Source: Gulosibacter chungangensis
GTDB taxonomy: Bacteria > Actinomycetota > Actinomycetes > Actinomycetales > Microbacteriaceae
Assembly (NCBI RefSeq): GCF_008831155.1
Contig: NZ_WBKB01000004.1
Coordinates: 62,001 to 126,000 of the forward strand
Direction of reading: 5' to 3'
DNA: 64,000 nt
The position numbers and the translations under genes are program-made. Every line of letters begins with the position of its first letter. Within the stretch, counting starts at the first letter, position 1. The notes beneath the pieces were generated by a model, which saw only the letters and a program-made list of their open reading frames with translations, searched no databases and was not told the origin of the DNA. This document shows positions 1 through 8,032 of the stretch, piece after piece.

Positions 1-828
1 CCCGAGTCGACGGTAGAGCGCCACCGCGCGCTCGTTTTCACCGTCCACATAGAGCGCCACCGTGTTCGCGCCGCGTTCGCGAAGACGCTGCAGACCCGCC
101 AGCATCAACGCCGTGCCATAGCCGTGCCCCGCTGCCTTCTCGGCCACCCCGATGACATAGATTTCGCCCTCTTCGGGGGTCACCTTGAGCCAGTTATAGC
201 CGAGCATCTCACCGCGACTCGATTCCAAAATGAGGAAGTCTTCCGCGTCGAACCAGTCCTGCGCGATCCGCGCATCCAGGTCGGCCAGCTGTAGCGCGCC
301 CTGTTCGGGATGCGTCGCAAAGACCTGGGCGTTCAACGCAATCCAGTCGGCACCGTCGCGTTCGCGATCGAAGCTGCGGATGCGTTCACCATCGGTCAGT
401 TGCGGTTCGGCCACTTCCGCAGTCAGCGGCATTTCCAGCTGGTAGAGGGTCCGCACATTCGCGAAGCCCTGACCGCCGGCGAGCTGCTGGGCACCAGCCA
501 GGTTCCCGTGAGCCCACAGCTGCAGGGCGCCGTTACCGGTTTCTCGCGCGTAGTTGCGCAGTGCCTGCAGCAGTTGCGTCCCGAGTCCGCGCGCGCGAAG
601 TTCGGGATGCACGGCCAACTCGCTCTCGAGGGTGCCGTCCTCGAGTCGGTGGCTCAGGGCGAGCGCCGCAAGGTCGCCATCAATTTCGACGGTGTGGGCT
701 TCGCGGTCACCGAGGTTCAGCACGGTGTCTTCGTTGAAGGCCGCGACGCCATCACTGAGTTCCACTGTCTTCGCGAATTTCGGGAATGCATCCGTGATTG
801 TGTCGCCTGCTACCGCTTTCACTGGCAT
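1..828 (-). CDS. mshD: Mycothiol synthase MshD (3' end outside the window)
   Basis: This encodes the acetyltransferase for the last step of mycothiol synthesis, adding acetyl from acetyl-CoA to Cys-GlcN-Ins. Translating the minus strand from the ATG at 826-828 gives MPVKAVAGDTITDAF, and the protein carries two GNAT folds. The first has an acetyl-CoA-binding loop reading LRARGLGTQLL; the second ends with GHGYGTALMLAGLQ and ENERAVALYRRLG, the latter typical of MshD. Family members are about 300 residues; 276 are present, so roughly the last 25-30 lie beyond the left edge. An AGAGGA ribosome site lies about 7 bases before the ATG. Mycothiol is restricted to Actinobacteria, so this gene also supports the taxonomic call. 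The gene is divergent from the small membrane protein that follows. Confidence 0.9.
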   Translation of the reverse strand, partial: MPVKAVAGDTITDAFPKFAKTVELSDGVAAFNEDTVLNLGDREAHTVEIDGDLAALALSHRLEDGTLESELAVHPELRARGLGTQLLQALRNYARETGNGALQLWAHGNLAGAQQLAGGQGFANVRTLYQLEMPLTAEVAEPQLTDGERIRSFDRERDGADWIALNAQVFATHPEQGALQLADLDARIAQDWFDAEDFLILESSRGEMLGYNWLKVTPEEGEIYVIGVAEKAAGHGYGTALMLAGLQRLRERGANTVALYVDGENERAVALYRRLG

Positions 829-1001
829 TGCTGCATCCTCTCGTATGGCCCCGTTGACCGTGCCGGGGCTCGTGCATCCGGTCCCGCCGCAGCCGTGCGC
901 CGATGCCGGTGCCGCTGCTTCGCGAGTGCTGTGTGTTCAGCTTATAGAAGGAGAGCTTCCGGAAACCCTGCGCGGGCAATTTCATGCGTCATACTTGTGC
1001 C

Positions 1002-1280
1002 ATGACCCGGGAGCACTTGAGTATCGGAGTGATCTGGCTCGCGGCGGTCTTTGCCGCCGTGGGCATCGGTCTGCTTGCCGATCCCGACCGGCAGCTGGCC
1101 TGGGTACCGATCACCATGCTGATGCTGGTGCTGGTCACCGCCCTGCTGCAACTCGGCAGCGCCAAGGCGGTAGGCTTCATTCACCGCATGGCCCTGAGCA
1201 TGAGCGGCGCCGCGATCATCCTCGGTATCGCCTCGCTGATCTTTGTGCTGCTCGGTGGCCACGCGGTGGTAGCCCTCTAG
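1002..1280 (+). CDS. Small three-helix membrane protein of unknown function
   Basis: A 92-residue protein starting MTREHLSIGVIW, with three hydrophobic stretches that look like membrane helices: about residues 5-25, 34-54 and 65-88. There are almost no charged residues between them. An in-frame ATG at 984 would add six residues; I prefer 1002 because homologous small membrane proteins usually begin just before the first helix. It is divergent from mshD, so the two genes share the 829-1001 promoter region. I do not recognise a family with a known function. A three-copy tandem repeat follows its stop codon. Confidence 0.6.
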   Translation: MTREHLSIGVIWLAAVFAAVGIGLLADPDRQLAWVPITMLMLVLVTALLQLGSAKAVGFIHRMALSMSGAAIILGIASLIFVLLGGHAVVAL

Positions 1281-1302
1281 CTGTCGTAGCGCTCTAGCGG
1301 GA

Positions 1303-1350
1303 GCGCCCTCGCGAAACTGTGCCCTCGTGAAACTGTGCCCTCGTGAAACT
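1303..1350. repeat. Tandem repeat, 16 bp x 3
   Basis: Three adjacent copies of GTGCCCTCGTGAAACT occupy 1303-1318, 1319-1334 and 1335-1350; the first copy differs at two positions and the other two are identical. The array lies just after the stop codon of the small membrane protein and before the 36-codon gene. It has no hairpin of its own. It is one of many short tandem arrays found downstream of genes in this window. Confidence 0.9.
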
Positions 1351-1408
1351 AAGGTCAGGGTTACTTTGGCTGGCACTTTGTCTGCCTAACCCGGGGTAAG
1401 CTTGAGGC

Positions 1409-1519
1409 ATGGAAATGTTCTTCGAGATCCTGTTCATGGGCCTTCTTGGTGCCGCCATGGTTGGCATCCTCGGCACCGCCGTCGTCGTGCTGCGTCGCCT
1501 CTTCAAGGGCCAGGCGTAG
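1409..1519 (+). CDS. 36-residue single-span membrane protein
   Basis: A very short reading frame starting MEMFFEILFMGLL and ending VVVLRRLFKGQA. It is one membrane helix of about 25 residues, followed by a basic tail (RR, K) that would sit in the cytoplasm by the positive-inside rule. The start has no clear ribosome site, although GAGG lies immediately before it, so translation may be leaderless. The next gene begins 27 bases after the stop. Support is composition and position only; no function can be stated. Confidence 0.5.
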   Translation: MEMFFEILFMGLLGAAMVGILGTAVVVLRRLFKGQA

Positions 1520-1546
1520 TCCTACCACTTAGGGCACTCACCGCCA

Positions 1547-2182
1547 ATGATTGAAATTCCGGTCGGTCTGCAACCCGAGCTGGTGCCGCTGTACTGGCTC
1601 ATCGGTACCTGGGAAGGCACCGGCATGGTCGAATACGAGGTCGATGGGGAGCTGCGCAAGCATCCCTTCCGGCAGCGTGTGACCTTCCGGCACGATGATC
1701 TGCCCTACCTCGAGTATCACTCGAAGGTCTGGCTCCTCGATGAGGAGTCAGACGAGGCTTCGCCGCTGACTGCGGAGACCGGGTTTTGGCGGCTCTCGCG
1801 CCAGCGGGATGCGGGCGATGTTGGCCCGGGGTTCCTGCCGCCGAGCGAGAGCCCCACAATGCACAATGCCGAGACGGTCGAAACACTTCGCAATGATGAA
1901 GGTGGCTTTGACCTCGAAGTGGCGATCGTGCATCCCACCGGTATCTCCGAGCACTATTACGGGATGATCCGCGGGCCACGAGTCGATCTCGCGACCAACG
2001 GCATCCTCAGCTCGAAAAATGCCGAGGACTACCGAGCCGCGACTCGCATGTACGGACTTGTGAACAACAAGATGTTCTGGCTCTGGAATATCAAGGCACT
2101 CGGGCAGGATGAACTGGCCACCCACGCGTCAGCCGAACTCGCGCGGGTCGAGGCTGATGAATCCACCACTGCCGCCCACTAG
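1547..2182 (+). CDS. Nitrobindin-like heme-binding beta-barrel (FABP-like, DUF1794)
   Basis: The 211-residue product has the N-terminal signature of the actinobacterial nitrobindin / fatty-acid-binding-protein-like family: LYWLIGTWEGTG near residues 18-29, followed by repeated beta-strand patterns such as FRQRVTFRH. Proteins of this family form ten-stranded barrels, and characterised members bind heme and isomerise peroxynitrite; that function is inferred from family, not visible here. The stop is 9 bases before the start of ygfZ, so the two are probably co-transcribed. The C-terminal 15 residues are polar and variable. Confidence 0.8.
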   Translation: MIEIPVGLQPELVPLYWLIGTWEGTGMVEYEVDGELRKHPFRQRVTFRHDDLPYLEYHSKVWLLDEESDEASPLTAETGFWRLSRQRDAGDVGPGFLPPSESPTMHNAETVETLRNDEGGFDLEVAIVHPTGISEHYYGMIRGPRVDLATNGILSSKNAEDYRAATRMYGLVNNKMFWLWNIKALGQDELATHASAELARVEADESTTAAH

Positions 2183-2191
2183 GGTGGCGGC

Positions 2192-3388
2192 ATGACTACC
2201 GAATCACCTTTCCTCGGTCTGCCCGGCGCAATCGCTGCCGCCGAACCCGACGCGGGCGTGGCCGCACACTATGGCGGCGTACCGCTGCGCGAACAGCGCG
2301 AGTTCGCGCGCGGCGCAGCGGTGGTGGACTGCTCGCACCTCGCGATCATCGAGGTGGCCGGTGAAGATCGGCTCACCTGGATCGATTCGCTCACCACACA
2401 GTCGGTCGCTGGGCTCCAACCCGGTGAAAGCGCCGAGAACCTGCTGCTGAGCCCCCAAGGGCGCATCGAATACGCCTTCGGCATGGTCGATGACGGCAGT
2501 TCGGTGTGGCTGATTGCCGAGCCCGATCTCGGCCCGGGGCTCGCGGAATGGCTGCACCGGATGCGCTTCCGGATGCGCGTGGCCGTGACCGATCGTTCGG
2601 CGGAGATATTTGCGATTGCCACGCTCGGGGACAAGGACCTCGGCGCCTACGCACCCCACGGCGTGCCGCTGATCTGGCACGACCCGTGGACTGAGGGCGT
2701 GGCCGGTGCGGTGAGCTACGCCGCCGTTGCGCCGGCAGATCACCCCGGCCACGGCTTCCCGCTGTCGCTCCACCTCGTGGATGCGGCAGGTCGCGAGGCG
2801 ATCGTCGAACGCATTCGTGCGGGAGAGCTTGCTGGCGCGGGAGCGATGGCACTCAACGGCCTGCGGGTAGCCGCCTGGCGTCCGAGGCAGGCGTATGAAT
2901 TTGATGAGCGGGTAATTCCGCACGAACTCGACCTGCTGCGCTCCGCGGTGCACCTCAATAAGGGCTGCTATCGCGGGCAAGAGACCATCGCGAAGGTGCA
3001 CAATCTCGGGCATCCGCCGCGTCGGCTCGTGCGGCTCGACCTGGAAGGCACCGACGGGCGACTGCCCGCCAAGGGTTCGCTCATTCACCTCGCGAGCGAT
3101 CCCGAGGGCCGCCCGGTGGGGCGGGTGACCAGCGCCGTGAACCACTATGAGGACGGTCCGATCGCGCTGGCACTGCTCAAGCGCGTAGTGGATCCGACCG
3201 CGCAACTGCTCGTGGAACTGGCTGAAGAAGCGCCGCTGATTGCTGACACGGCAACGGGTGTCGCCGATGACTCGGTCGAGCAGCCGCCGGTGGAACAACT
3301 TGCGGCCTTCCAGACGGTGATCGTGAGTCCCGACTCGGGTAGCGCCGTGAGCATCCCCAAGAATCTTCGCCGTCGTATCGCGAAATAA
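2192..3388 (+). CDS. ygfZ: Folate-binding YgfZ/GcvT-like protein
   Basis: A 398-residue tetrahydrofolate-binding protein related to the glycine-cleavage T protein; YgfZ relatives support repair or assembly of iron-sulfur enzymes. The diagnostic motif KGCYRGQETI is present near residue 260, including the conserved cysteine. The N-terminal half has the GcvT-like fold, with the sequence VVDCSHLAIIEVAGEDR close to the start. It starts 9 bases after the nitrobindin-like gene. The last ~50 residues are less conserved and Pro/Val/Glu rich. The family call is strong; the exact client enzymes in this organism are unknown. Confidence 0.9.
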   Translation: MTTESPFLGLPGAIAAAEPDAGVAAHYGGVPLREQREFARGAAVVDCSHLAIIEVAGEDRLTWIDSLTTQSVAGLQPGESAENLLLSPQGRIEYAFGMVDDGSSVWLIAEPDLGPGLAEWLHRMRFRMRVAVTDRSAEIFAIATLGDKDLGAYAPHGVPLIWHDPWTEGVAGAVSYAAVAPADHPGHGFPLSLHLVDAAGREAIVERIRAGELAGAGAMALNGLRVAAWRPRQAYEFDERVIPHELDLLRSAVHLNKGCYRGQETIAKVHNLGHPPRRLVRLDLEGTDGRLPAKGSLIHLASDPEGRPVGRVTSAVNHYEDGPIALALLKRVVDPTAQLLVELAEEAPLIADTATGVADDSVEQPPVEQLAAFQTVIVSPDSGSAVSIPKNLRRRIAK

Positions 3389-3437
3389 TGCGCCGCGGTA
3401 CGGGAATCGTTTACCGGCTTCCGACTAGGCTGGGAGC

Positions 3438-4193
3438 ATGAACGCACCGCTGACGCTCATCCTGGTCCGCCACGGCCAGAGCGAATGGAATGAAAAGAAC
3501 CTGTTCACCGGCTGGGTCGACGTGAACCTCACCGAGAAGGGCCGGGCCGAAGCTGTCCGCGCCGGCGAACTCCTGCACGAAGCGGGCCTCGCGCCCGACA
3601 TCCTCTACACCTCGCGACTCACGCGCGCGATCGACACCGCAAATATTGCCCTGAAGACCGCCGGGCTCGGCTGGATCGACGTGAAGCGTGACTGGCGACT
3701 GAATGAGCGCCACTACGGTGCCCTGCAGGGTAAGGACAAAGCTCAGATCCGCGACGAGTTCGGTGAAGAGCAGTTCATGACCTGGCGGCGTTCCTATGAC
3801 ACCCCGCCGCCCGCGCTCGCGGACGACAGCGAGTGGTCGCAGGTCGGCGACCCGCGCTATGCCGGGCTCGGGGACGAACTGCCCCGCACCGAGTGCCTCA
3901 AGGACGTGCTCGAGCGACTGCTGCCCTACTGGGAATCGGATATCGCCGCCGACCTGCGCGCCGGCAAGACCGTGATGGTCGCCGCCCACGGCAACTCGCT
4001 GCGTGCGCTGGTGAAGCACCTGGATGGGATCTCCGACGACGAGATCGCGGGCCTCAACATTCCGACCGGTATCCCGCTCGTCTACAAGCTCGACCCCGAA
4101 ACGCTCAAGCCGGTTGAGCCCGCCGCCTACCTCGACCCCGAAGCTGCAGCCGCCGGGGCCGCCGCGGTAGCCAGCCAGGGCGAGAAGAAATAA
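3438..4193 (+). CDS. gpmA: 2,3-bisphosphoglycerate-dependent phosphoglycerate mutase
   Basis: Interconverts 3- and 2-phosphoglycerate in glycolysis and gluconeogenesis. The phosphohistidine motif [10 protein letters not shown] is at residues 8-17, followed by [15 protein letters not shown]; the second catalytic histidine is in [11 protein letters not shown] near residue 185. The length of 251 residues matches the dPGM family, apart from an alanine-rich C-terminal tail. The ATG at 3438 is preceded by GGGAG at 8 bases. Transcription ends at the perfect hairpin at 4270-4317, shared with the convergent phoU. Confidence 0.96.
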   Translation: MNAPLTLILVRHGQSEWNEKNLFTGWVDVNLTEKGRAEAVRAGELLHEAGLAPDILYTSRLTRAIDTANIALKTAGLGWIDVKRDWRLNERHYGALQGKDKAQIRDEFGEEQFMTWRRSYDTPPPALADDSEWSQVGDPRYAGLGDELPRTECLKDVLERLLPYWESDIAADLRAGKTVMVAAHGNSLRALVKHLDGISDDEIAGLNIPTGIPLVYKLDPETLKPVEPAAYLDPEAAAAGAAAVASQGEKK

Positions 4194-4201
4194 CCCCAGT
4201 G

Positions 4202-4271
4202 AGCGCAGTCTGATAGCGCAGTCTGACACCACGTAGAAACTTGGCGTAAAAACTCGGCGGAGAAACTCGGC
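4202..4271. repeat. Two adjacent 13-bp tandem repeats
   Basis: Just after the gpmA stop, AGCGCAGTCTGAT occurs twice (4202-4214, 4215-4227; one mismatch). It is followed by three copies of a second 13-bp unit, close to GTAGAAACTCGGC, at 4233-4245, 4246-4258 and 4259-4271. The second array runs straight into the terminator hairpin. The shared 13-bp period suggests slippage-driven expansion in the gene's 3' untranslated region. Confidence 0.85.
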
Positions 4272-4317
4272 GCAGAAAGATAGCTCCGGCCAAATGGCCG
4301 GAGCTATCTTTCTGCGC
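4270..4317. terminator. Bidirectional hairpin terminator between gpmA and phoU
   Basis: A 48-base perfect palindrome: the left arm begins GCGCAGAAAGATAGC at 4270 and pairs without mismatch up to 4292 with the right arm ending at 4317, leaving a two-base centre. The outer part has AGAAAG / CTTTCT, giving T-rich tails in both directions. It lies exactly between the two convergent genes, as expected for a shared intrinsic terminator. Confidence 0.9.
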
Positions 4318-4336
4318 GTGAGGCTACGACTACCGG

Positions 4337-5002
4337 TTACTCGCCGGGCTCGATCTCGTCGAGCGTACCTTCCTGCATGTACCGCATCCGGCGGGCGATG
4401 CTCACCGCATGATCGGAGAAGCGCTCGAAGTAGCGGTTCGCGAGGGTGGCATCCACAATCTGCGCGACGGGCGCATCCCCGGCCTGCTCGTGCTTGGTGA
4501 GGAACTGCAGGACCTCCTTGTGGATCTGATCCACAGCGTCATCCGCAGCGATGATCTCGTCGATCAGGTCGGAGTCTTCAGTCTCCAACAGTCGCATCAC
4601 GCGGTCAGCTTGAGCGACATCGAGCTCACCGACGCGCTGGAAGTGGTCGTGCAGATCAGTGGGCGCGGAGCGGTCCGGGTAGCGCATGCGTGCGAGCTGA
4701 GCGACGTGTGCGGCGAGGTCACCCATCCGCTCCAAGGCCGCGGTCATCCGCATCGTTGCGACGATAAAGCGCAGGTCACGAGCCACCGGCGACTGCATCA
4801 ACAGGATCTCGACACCGAGGTCATCGACGTGGATGGTCTTCTCGTCGATCTTGAGGTCGTCACCGATCACCTCGTCGGCGAGCGACACATCAGACGATGT
4901 AAATGCCGCAGTCGCACGGGTGATTGCCGAGTGCACATCCTTTGAAATTGCAATCAGGCCGGACTGAACTTCGGCAAGTTCTTGCTGGAATACTTCGCGC
5001 AT
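4337..5002 (-). CDS. phoU: Phosphate-signalling protein PhoU
   Basis: PhoU links the Pst phosphate transporter to the phosphate sensor kinase and restrains the regulon when phosphate is plentiful. The 221-residue product is all-helical with two PhoU repeats; motifs RDLRFIVATMRM and ALERMGDLAAH in the first half and RYFERFSDHAVSIARR in the second are the metal-binding E/DxxxD signatures. I chose the ATG at 5000-5002. The ATG at 5006-5008 overlaps the AAAGGA ribosome site (5008-5013), which sits 5 bases from the chosen start. It is divergent from senX3, with PHO-box-like repeats between them. Confidence 0.95.
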   Translation of the reverse strand: MREVFQQELAEVQSGLIAISKDVHSAITRATAAFTSSDVSLADEVIGDDLKIDEKTIHVDDLGVEILLMQSPVARDLRFIVATMRMTAALERMGDLAAHVAQLARMRYPDRSAPTDLHDHFQRVGELDVAQADRVMRLLETEDSDLIDEIIAADDAVDQIHKEVLQFLTKHEQAGDAPVAQIVDATLANRYFERFSDHAVSIARRMRYMQEGTLDEIEPGE

Positions 5003-5103
5003 TGGCATCCTTTAGTGTGTTGCTGGGTGGAACTTAATCAGCTTCCTTGAACCCTAGCGGGGAAGAACCGGGAATGTATCGATTTGCGAAGCTACCCGGC
5101 GGA

Positions 5104-5143
5104 GTTGTCTACGCGGTGTCCTGCCGGTAACCATTTGTTAATC
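5104..5143. promoter_or_regulatory. Putative PHO box array upstream of senX3
   Basis: Four 7-base units spaced exactly 11 bases apart: GTTGTCT (5104), GGTGTCC (5115), GGTAACC (5126) and GTTAATC (5137). They resemble the GTTCACC direct-repeat unit with 11-bp period bound by PhoP/RegX3-type response regulators in Actinobacteria. They lie in the intergenic space between phoU and senX3, so RegX3 could control either gene. The match is by eye; the units are imperfect. Confidence 0.55.
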
Positions 5144-5199
5144 TGCGCTGCGCCGCCCAGTTGAAACCACCAGTTCCGCTGCTGCTCTACAGTTGCTGT

Positions 5200-6402
5200 A
5201 TGAGTACGGCAGGGGCCATATATGCAAGCGTTGGACTCGGGATCGTGGTTGGCCTCGTCATTGCCGCGGTGGTCTACGTAATAGTGCGCGCGCGATCCCA
5301 AGCAGCTGCGCTGGCGCAGCCGGTGATTTCCGCGGATGTTGAGGAAGTTCTCGCGGCCTTGCCCCAAACCGCGATCGTTTCCGACCCCTCGCATCAGGTC
5401 ATTCGCTCCAGCTTCGGGGCCACCAAGGCGGGCCTCGTTACTCGCAATGGGCGACTTGCGCCCATCCTCGTGCCGGTTGCATCCAAGGCCTGGGAGAGCG
5501 AGCAACCGGTCGAAGCGACAAAAATCGTGCCCCGTGGCCGATACGGTTCCGCGGGCGTGCAATACCGGATTCGTTCGACCCAGTTGGCCCCGCGATTCAT
5601 CCTGACGCTCGCGCAAGACATCACCGAGTCCATCCGCGTCGAGGAAGTGCGCCGGGACTTCGTCGCGAATGTCTCGCACGAATTGAAAACCCCAATCGGG
5701 GCGGTGACGCTGCTGGCCGAAGCCGTCCAGGAAGCCGCGGATGACACCGAACAGGTGCGGTATTTCGCGGGGCGGATGCTCGTGGAGACCGATCGGCTGG
5801 CTCGCCTTACGCGGGAGCTAATTGACCTCAGTCGACTGCAAGCCATGGACACCCTCGAAAACGCGGCGGTGGTCGACATGGCCGAGGTTGTCGAGCAGGC
5901 CATCGACCTCACGCGCGTGCCCGCAGAGGCGAAGGGAATTCGAGTGCGGGCGAAGACCGCCCCCGATGCCAAGGTCTGGGGCGATGATTCCTTCCTTCTT
6001 ATGTGCGTGCAAAATCTGATTACGAATGCGATTACCTATTCGCCAGAGAATTCCAGTGTGGGTCTCGGCATGCGCAAGACCGAGGATGTGCTGGAGATCT
6101 CGGTGGCGGACCAGGGGATTGGCATTAGTGACGCAGACCAGCAGCGCATTTTCGAACGCTTCTATCGGGTGGATGCAGCCCGGTCAAGAAATACCGGTGG
6201 CACCGGACTCGGGCTGAGTATCGTGCGACACATTGTGGAGAATCACGGTGGCGAAATCCGGGTGTGGTCGAAGCCGGAGGAAGGCTCGACCTTCACGATT
6301 CGGATACCGCTCATTGACTCGCTTCGTGAGGAGCCGGTGCGGTACGAAGCGGAGCAGACCTCGCCGATTCAGCTGCCAAAATTTTCGCCCGATCGAGACT
6401 GA
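5200..6402 (+). CDS. senX3: Phosphate-sensing histidine kinase SenX3
   Basis: Membrane sensor kinase of the phosphate-starvation system, partner of the response regulator encoded downstream. The 400-residue protein begins MSTAGAIYASVGLG with one N-terminal membrane helix (about residues 7-28). A PAS-like region follows, then the H box FVANVSHELKTPIGAV near residue 160 and the ATPase domain with N box NLITNAITYSP, G1 VADQGIGIS and G2 GTGLGLSIVRHI. SenX3-type kinases lack a large extracellular sensor, as here. I chose the ATG at 5200 over an upstream in-frame TTG at 5161. No ribosome site is evident. The regX3 gene follows 50 bases on. Confidence 0.92.
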   Translation: MSTAGAIYASVGLGIVVGLVIAAVVYVIVRARSQAAALAQPVISADVEEVLAALPQTAIVSDPSHQVIRSSFGATKAGLVTRNGRLAPILVPVASKAWESEQPVEATKIVPRGRYGSAGVQYRIRSTQLAPRFILTLAQDITESIRVEEVRRDFVANVSHELKTPIGAVTLLAEAVQEAADDTEQVRYFAGRMLVETDRLARLTRELIDLSRLQAMDTLENAAVVDMAEVVEQAIDLTRVPAEAKGIRVRAKTAPDAKVWGDDSFLLMCVQNLITNAITYSPENSSVGLGMRKTEDVLEISVADQGIGISDADQQRIFERFYRVDAARSRNTGGTGLGLSIVRHIVENHGGEIRVWSKPEEGSTFTIRIPLIDSLREEPVRYEAEQTSPIQLPKFSPDRD

Positions 6403-6413
6403 AAATTCGATGT

Positions 6414-6431
6414 GTTTACCAACCGTTAGCC
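6414..6431 (+). promoter_or_regulatory. Putative PHO box upstream of regX3
   Basis: GTTTACC (6414-6420) and GTTAGCC (6425-6431) form a direct repeat with the same 11-bp period as the array upstream of senX3. It ends 21 bases before the preferred GTG start of regX3. It suggests regX3 has its own autoregulated promoter in addition to read-through from senX3. Confidence 0.45.
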
Positions 6432-6452
6432 CTACGTATGCACAATAGCTCT

Positions 6453-7136
6453 GTGACTCGAATTTTGATTGTTGAGGATGAATCCTCGCTCCACGAACCA
6501 CTCGCTTTCCTCCTCAACCGCGAAGGATTCGAAACCGCGGTGGCCGAAAACGGTAACGATGCGGTCGAGATGTTCGAGCGGGAGGGGGCAGACCTCATTC
6601 TGCTCGACCTGATGCTGCCGGGGATTCCGGGCACCGAAGTCTGCAAGCGCATCCGAGCCACCTCGAATGTGCCAATCATCATGCTGACGGCGAAGGATTC
6701 CGAAGTCGACATCATTGTCGGTCTTGAACTCGGCGCTGATGACTACGTGACCAAGCCCTATTCGACGCGTGAGCTGCTGGCTCGCGTGCGGGCGGTACTG
6801 CGCCGCGCCGAGCAGGTCGAAGAGGAAGAAGACGATGGCATCGTCGAAGTCAATGACATTCGGATGGATGTGGACCGTCACACCGTGGTGGTGCGGGGAG
6901 AGCTGACGCAGATGCCGCTGAAGGAATTTGAGCTGCTCGAATTCCTGATGCGCAATGCTGGGCGGGTGCTGACCCGCGGTCAGCTGATCGACCGAGTCTG
7001 GGGTCCCGACTATTACGGCGACACGAAGACTCTCGACGTGCACATTAAGCGCATCCGTTCGCGAATCGAATTGACGCCATCCTCACCGCGACTGCTGATG
7101 ACCGTGCGCGGCCTGGGTTACCGCTTCGAAGGCTAG
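6453..7136 (+). CDS. regX3: Response regulator RegX3 (OmpR family)
   Basis: DNA-binding response regulator of the phosphate-starvation system. The receiver domain starts RILIVEDESSLHEPL, with the phospho-acceptor aspartate in LILLDLMLPG (about residue 51) and the conserved lysine in DDYVTKPYS. The C-terminal winged helix has RVLTRGQLIDRVWG and DVHIKRIRSRIE. I prefer the GTG at 6453, which gives 227 residues and matches the usual RegX3 length and N terminus; the ATG at 6438 would add five residues. Neither has a good ribosome site. A GAAA-loop terminator follows at 7181-7208. Confidence 0.93.
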   Translation: MTRILIVEDESSLHEPLAFLLNREGFETAVAENGNDAVEMFEREGADLILLDLMLPGIPGTEVCKRIRATSNVPIIMLTAKDSEVDIIVGLELGADDYVTKPYSTRELLARVRAVLRRAEQVEEEEDDGIVEVNDIRMDVDRHTVVVRGELTQMPLKEFELLEFLMRNAGRVLTRGQLIDRVWGPDYYGDTKTLDVHIKRIRSRIELTPSSPRLLMTVRGLGYRFEG

Positions 7137-7180
7137 CGCCGACCCACACGGGGTGGAAAACAGCCGAGTGGAAAATAGTT

Positions 7181-7208
7181 CGGCCCCAACGAGAAATCGT
7201 TGGGGCCG
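7181..7208. terminator. Bidirectional terminator, 12-bp stem with GAAA loop
   Basis: CGGCCCCAACGA (7181-7192) pairs perfectly with TCGTTGGGGCCG (7197-7208) around a GAAA tetraloop. It lies between the convergent regX3 and the lipoprotein gene and probably terminates both. Confidence 0.85.
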
Positions 7209-7232
7209 AGCTATTGGTGTCTTCAGGAGCGC

Positions 7233-7838
7233 TTAGGGCTGGATTTCGGTGTCGAGCTGTTCCTGCTCGCCCTCGTCCTCGCCGACCTCTTCTTCGATGG
7301 TTTCTTCCGTCTCGGTGAACCCGGGCTCGGTGGCTTCCGGCAGGAGGGTGGCGTACTCGCCGAGTACGCCTTCGGCAATCTCCGACCCGAGCACGGGAAC
7401 AATCACGGTCTGCTCGGCCGTCTGGGTGTTGCCCTCGTCGTCGGTGTAGGTGGAGGTGAAGGTCACCTCGAAGGTCGAGCCGCTCACAAAGTCGCCCGAA
7501 ACAATTTCCGACCCGCTCTCACCAAAGCCAACCTTGACGAGTCTGTTGTTGATGGTGTGGTCGATGGTCTTCTCTACCGAGGATGCGCCGACCTGTGCGG
7601 TTACGGTCGCTTCGGCATTGGTGAGGTTGACTGCGGTGAAGACGAAGTTTGCCTCGTCGACCGACTCGGTGGTCAGCAGCAGAGCGTTCTGCACAGAAAC
7701 TCCGCCGAGGTCAGCGCTGACACCGTCGCTCGCGTCGTATTGCATCTCCGTACGCTGAGGGCTGATCATGTTGCAGCCAGTCAGCCCAACGCCGATGGCG
7801 AGGGCAAGCGCGGCTGCGGCAACGGCGCGGATCTTCAC
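7233..7838 (-). CDS. Secreted lipoprotein of unknown function
   Basis: A 201-residue protein beginning at the GTG at 7836-7838, 8 bases after a perfect AGGAGG ribosome site. The N terminus is KIRAV, then a hydrophobic run, then the lipobox VGLTGC near residue 23, so it is predicted to be anchored to the outer face of the membrane by a lipidated cysteine. The middle looks like a beta-rich domain (ANFVFTAVNLTNAEATVTA), and the tail is very acidic (EEEVGEDEGEQEQ). The upstream in-frame extension to 8006 is not needed. It is divergent from carD and convergent with regX3. I recognise no functional family. Confidence 0.8.
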   Translation of the reverse strand: MKIRAVAAAALALAIGVGLTGCNMISPQRTEMQYDASDGVSADLGGVSVQNALLLTTESVDEANFVFTAVNLTNAEATVTAQVGASSVEKTIDHTINNRLVKVGFGESGSEIVSGDFVSGSTFEVTFTSTYTDDEGNTQTAEQTVIVPVLGSEIAEGVLGEYATLLPEATEPGFTETEETIEEEVGEDEGEQEQLDTEIQP

Positions 7839-8032
7839 TGCAGGGGCCTCCTGGTCACGGTCCGAGTTGTCGGAGCTGACAACTCGCGAATAACAAATCT
7901 TCCTCAAGCCTAGCCGATTGCGTGAGTGGCTTTGGCACGCTGCGTGATTCTGCTGCCTCATTGTGCGGCGCGAAATCCTAGCACTAATCCGTGCTAGAAT
8001 AGACAAATCTGCGTAAGTGAGGGGAACTATTT

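Noticed and set aside
2204-3298. A 364-codon minus-strand frame opposite ygfZ
   Set aside because: No family similarity, no start signal; GC-rich codon structure on the opposite strand produces such frames throughout the window.
4270-4317. The 48-base palindrome as a protein operator
   Set aside because: Its position between two convergent stop codons and T-rich outer arms fit a bidirectional terminator better than a binding site.
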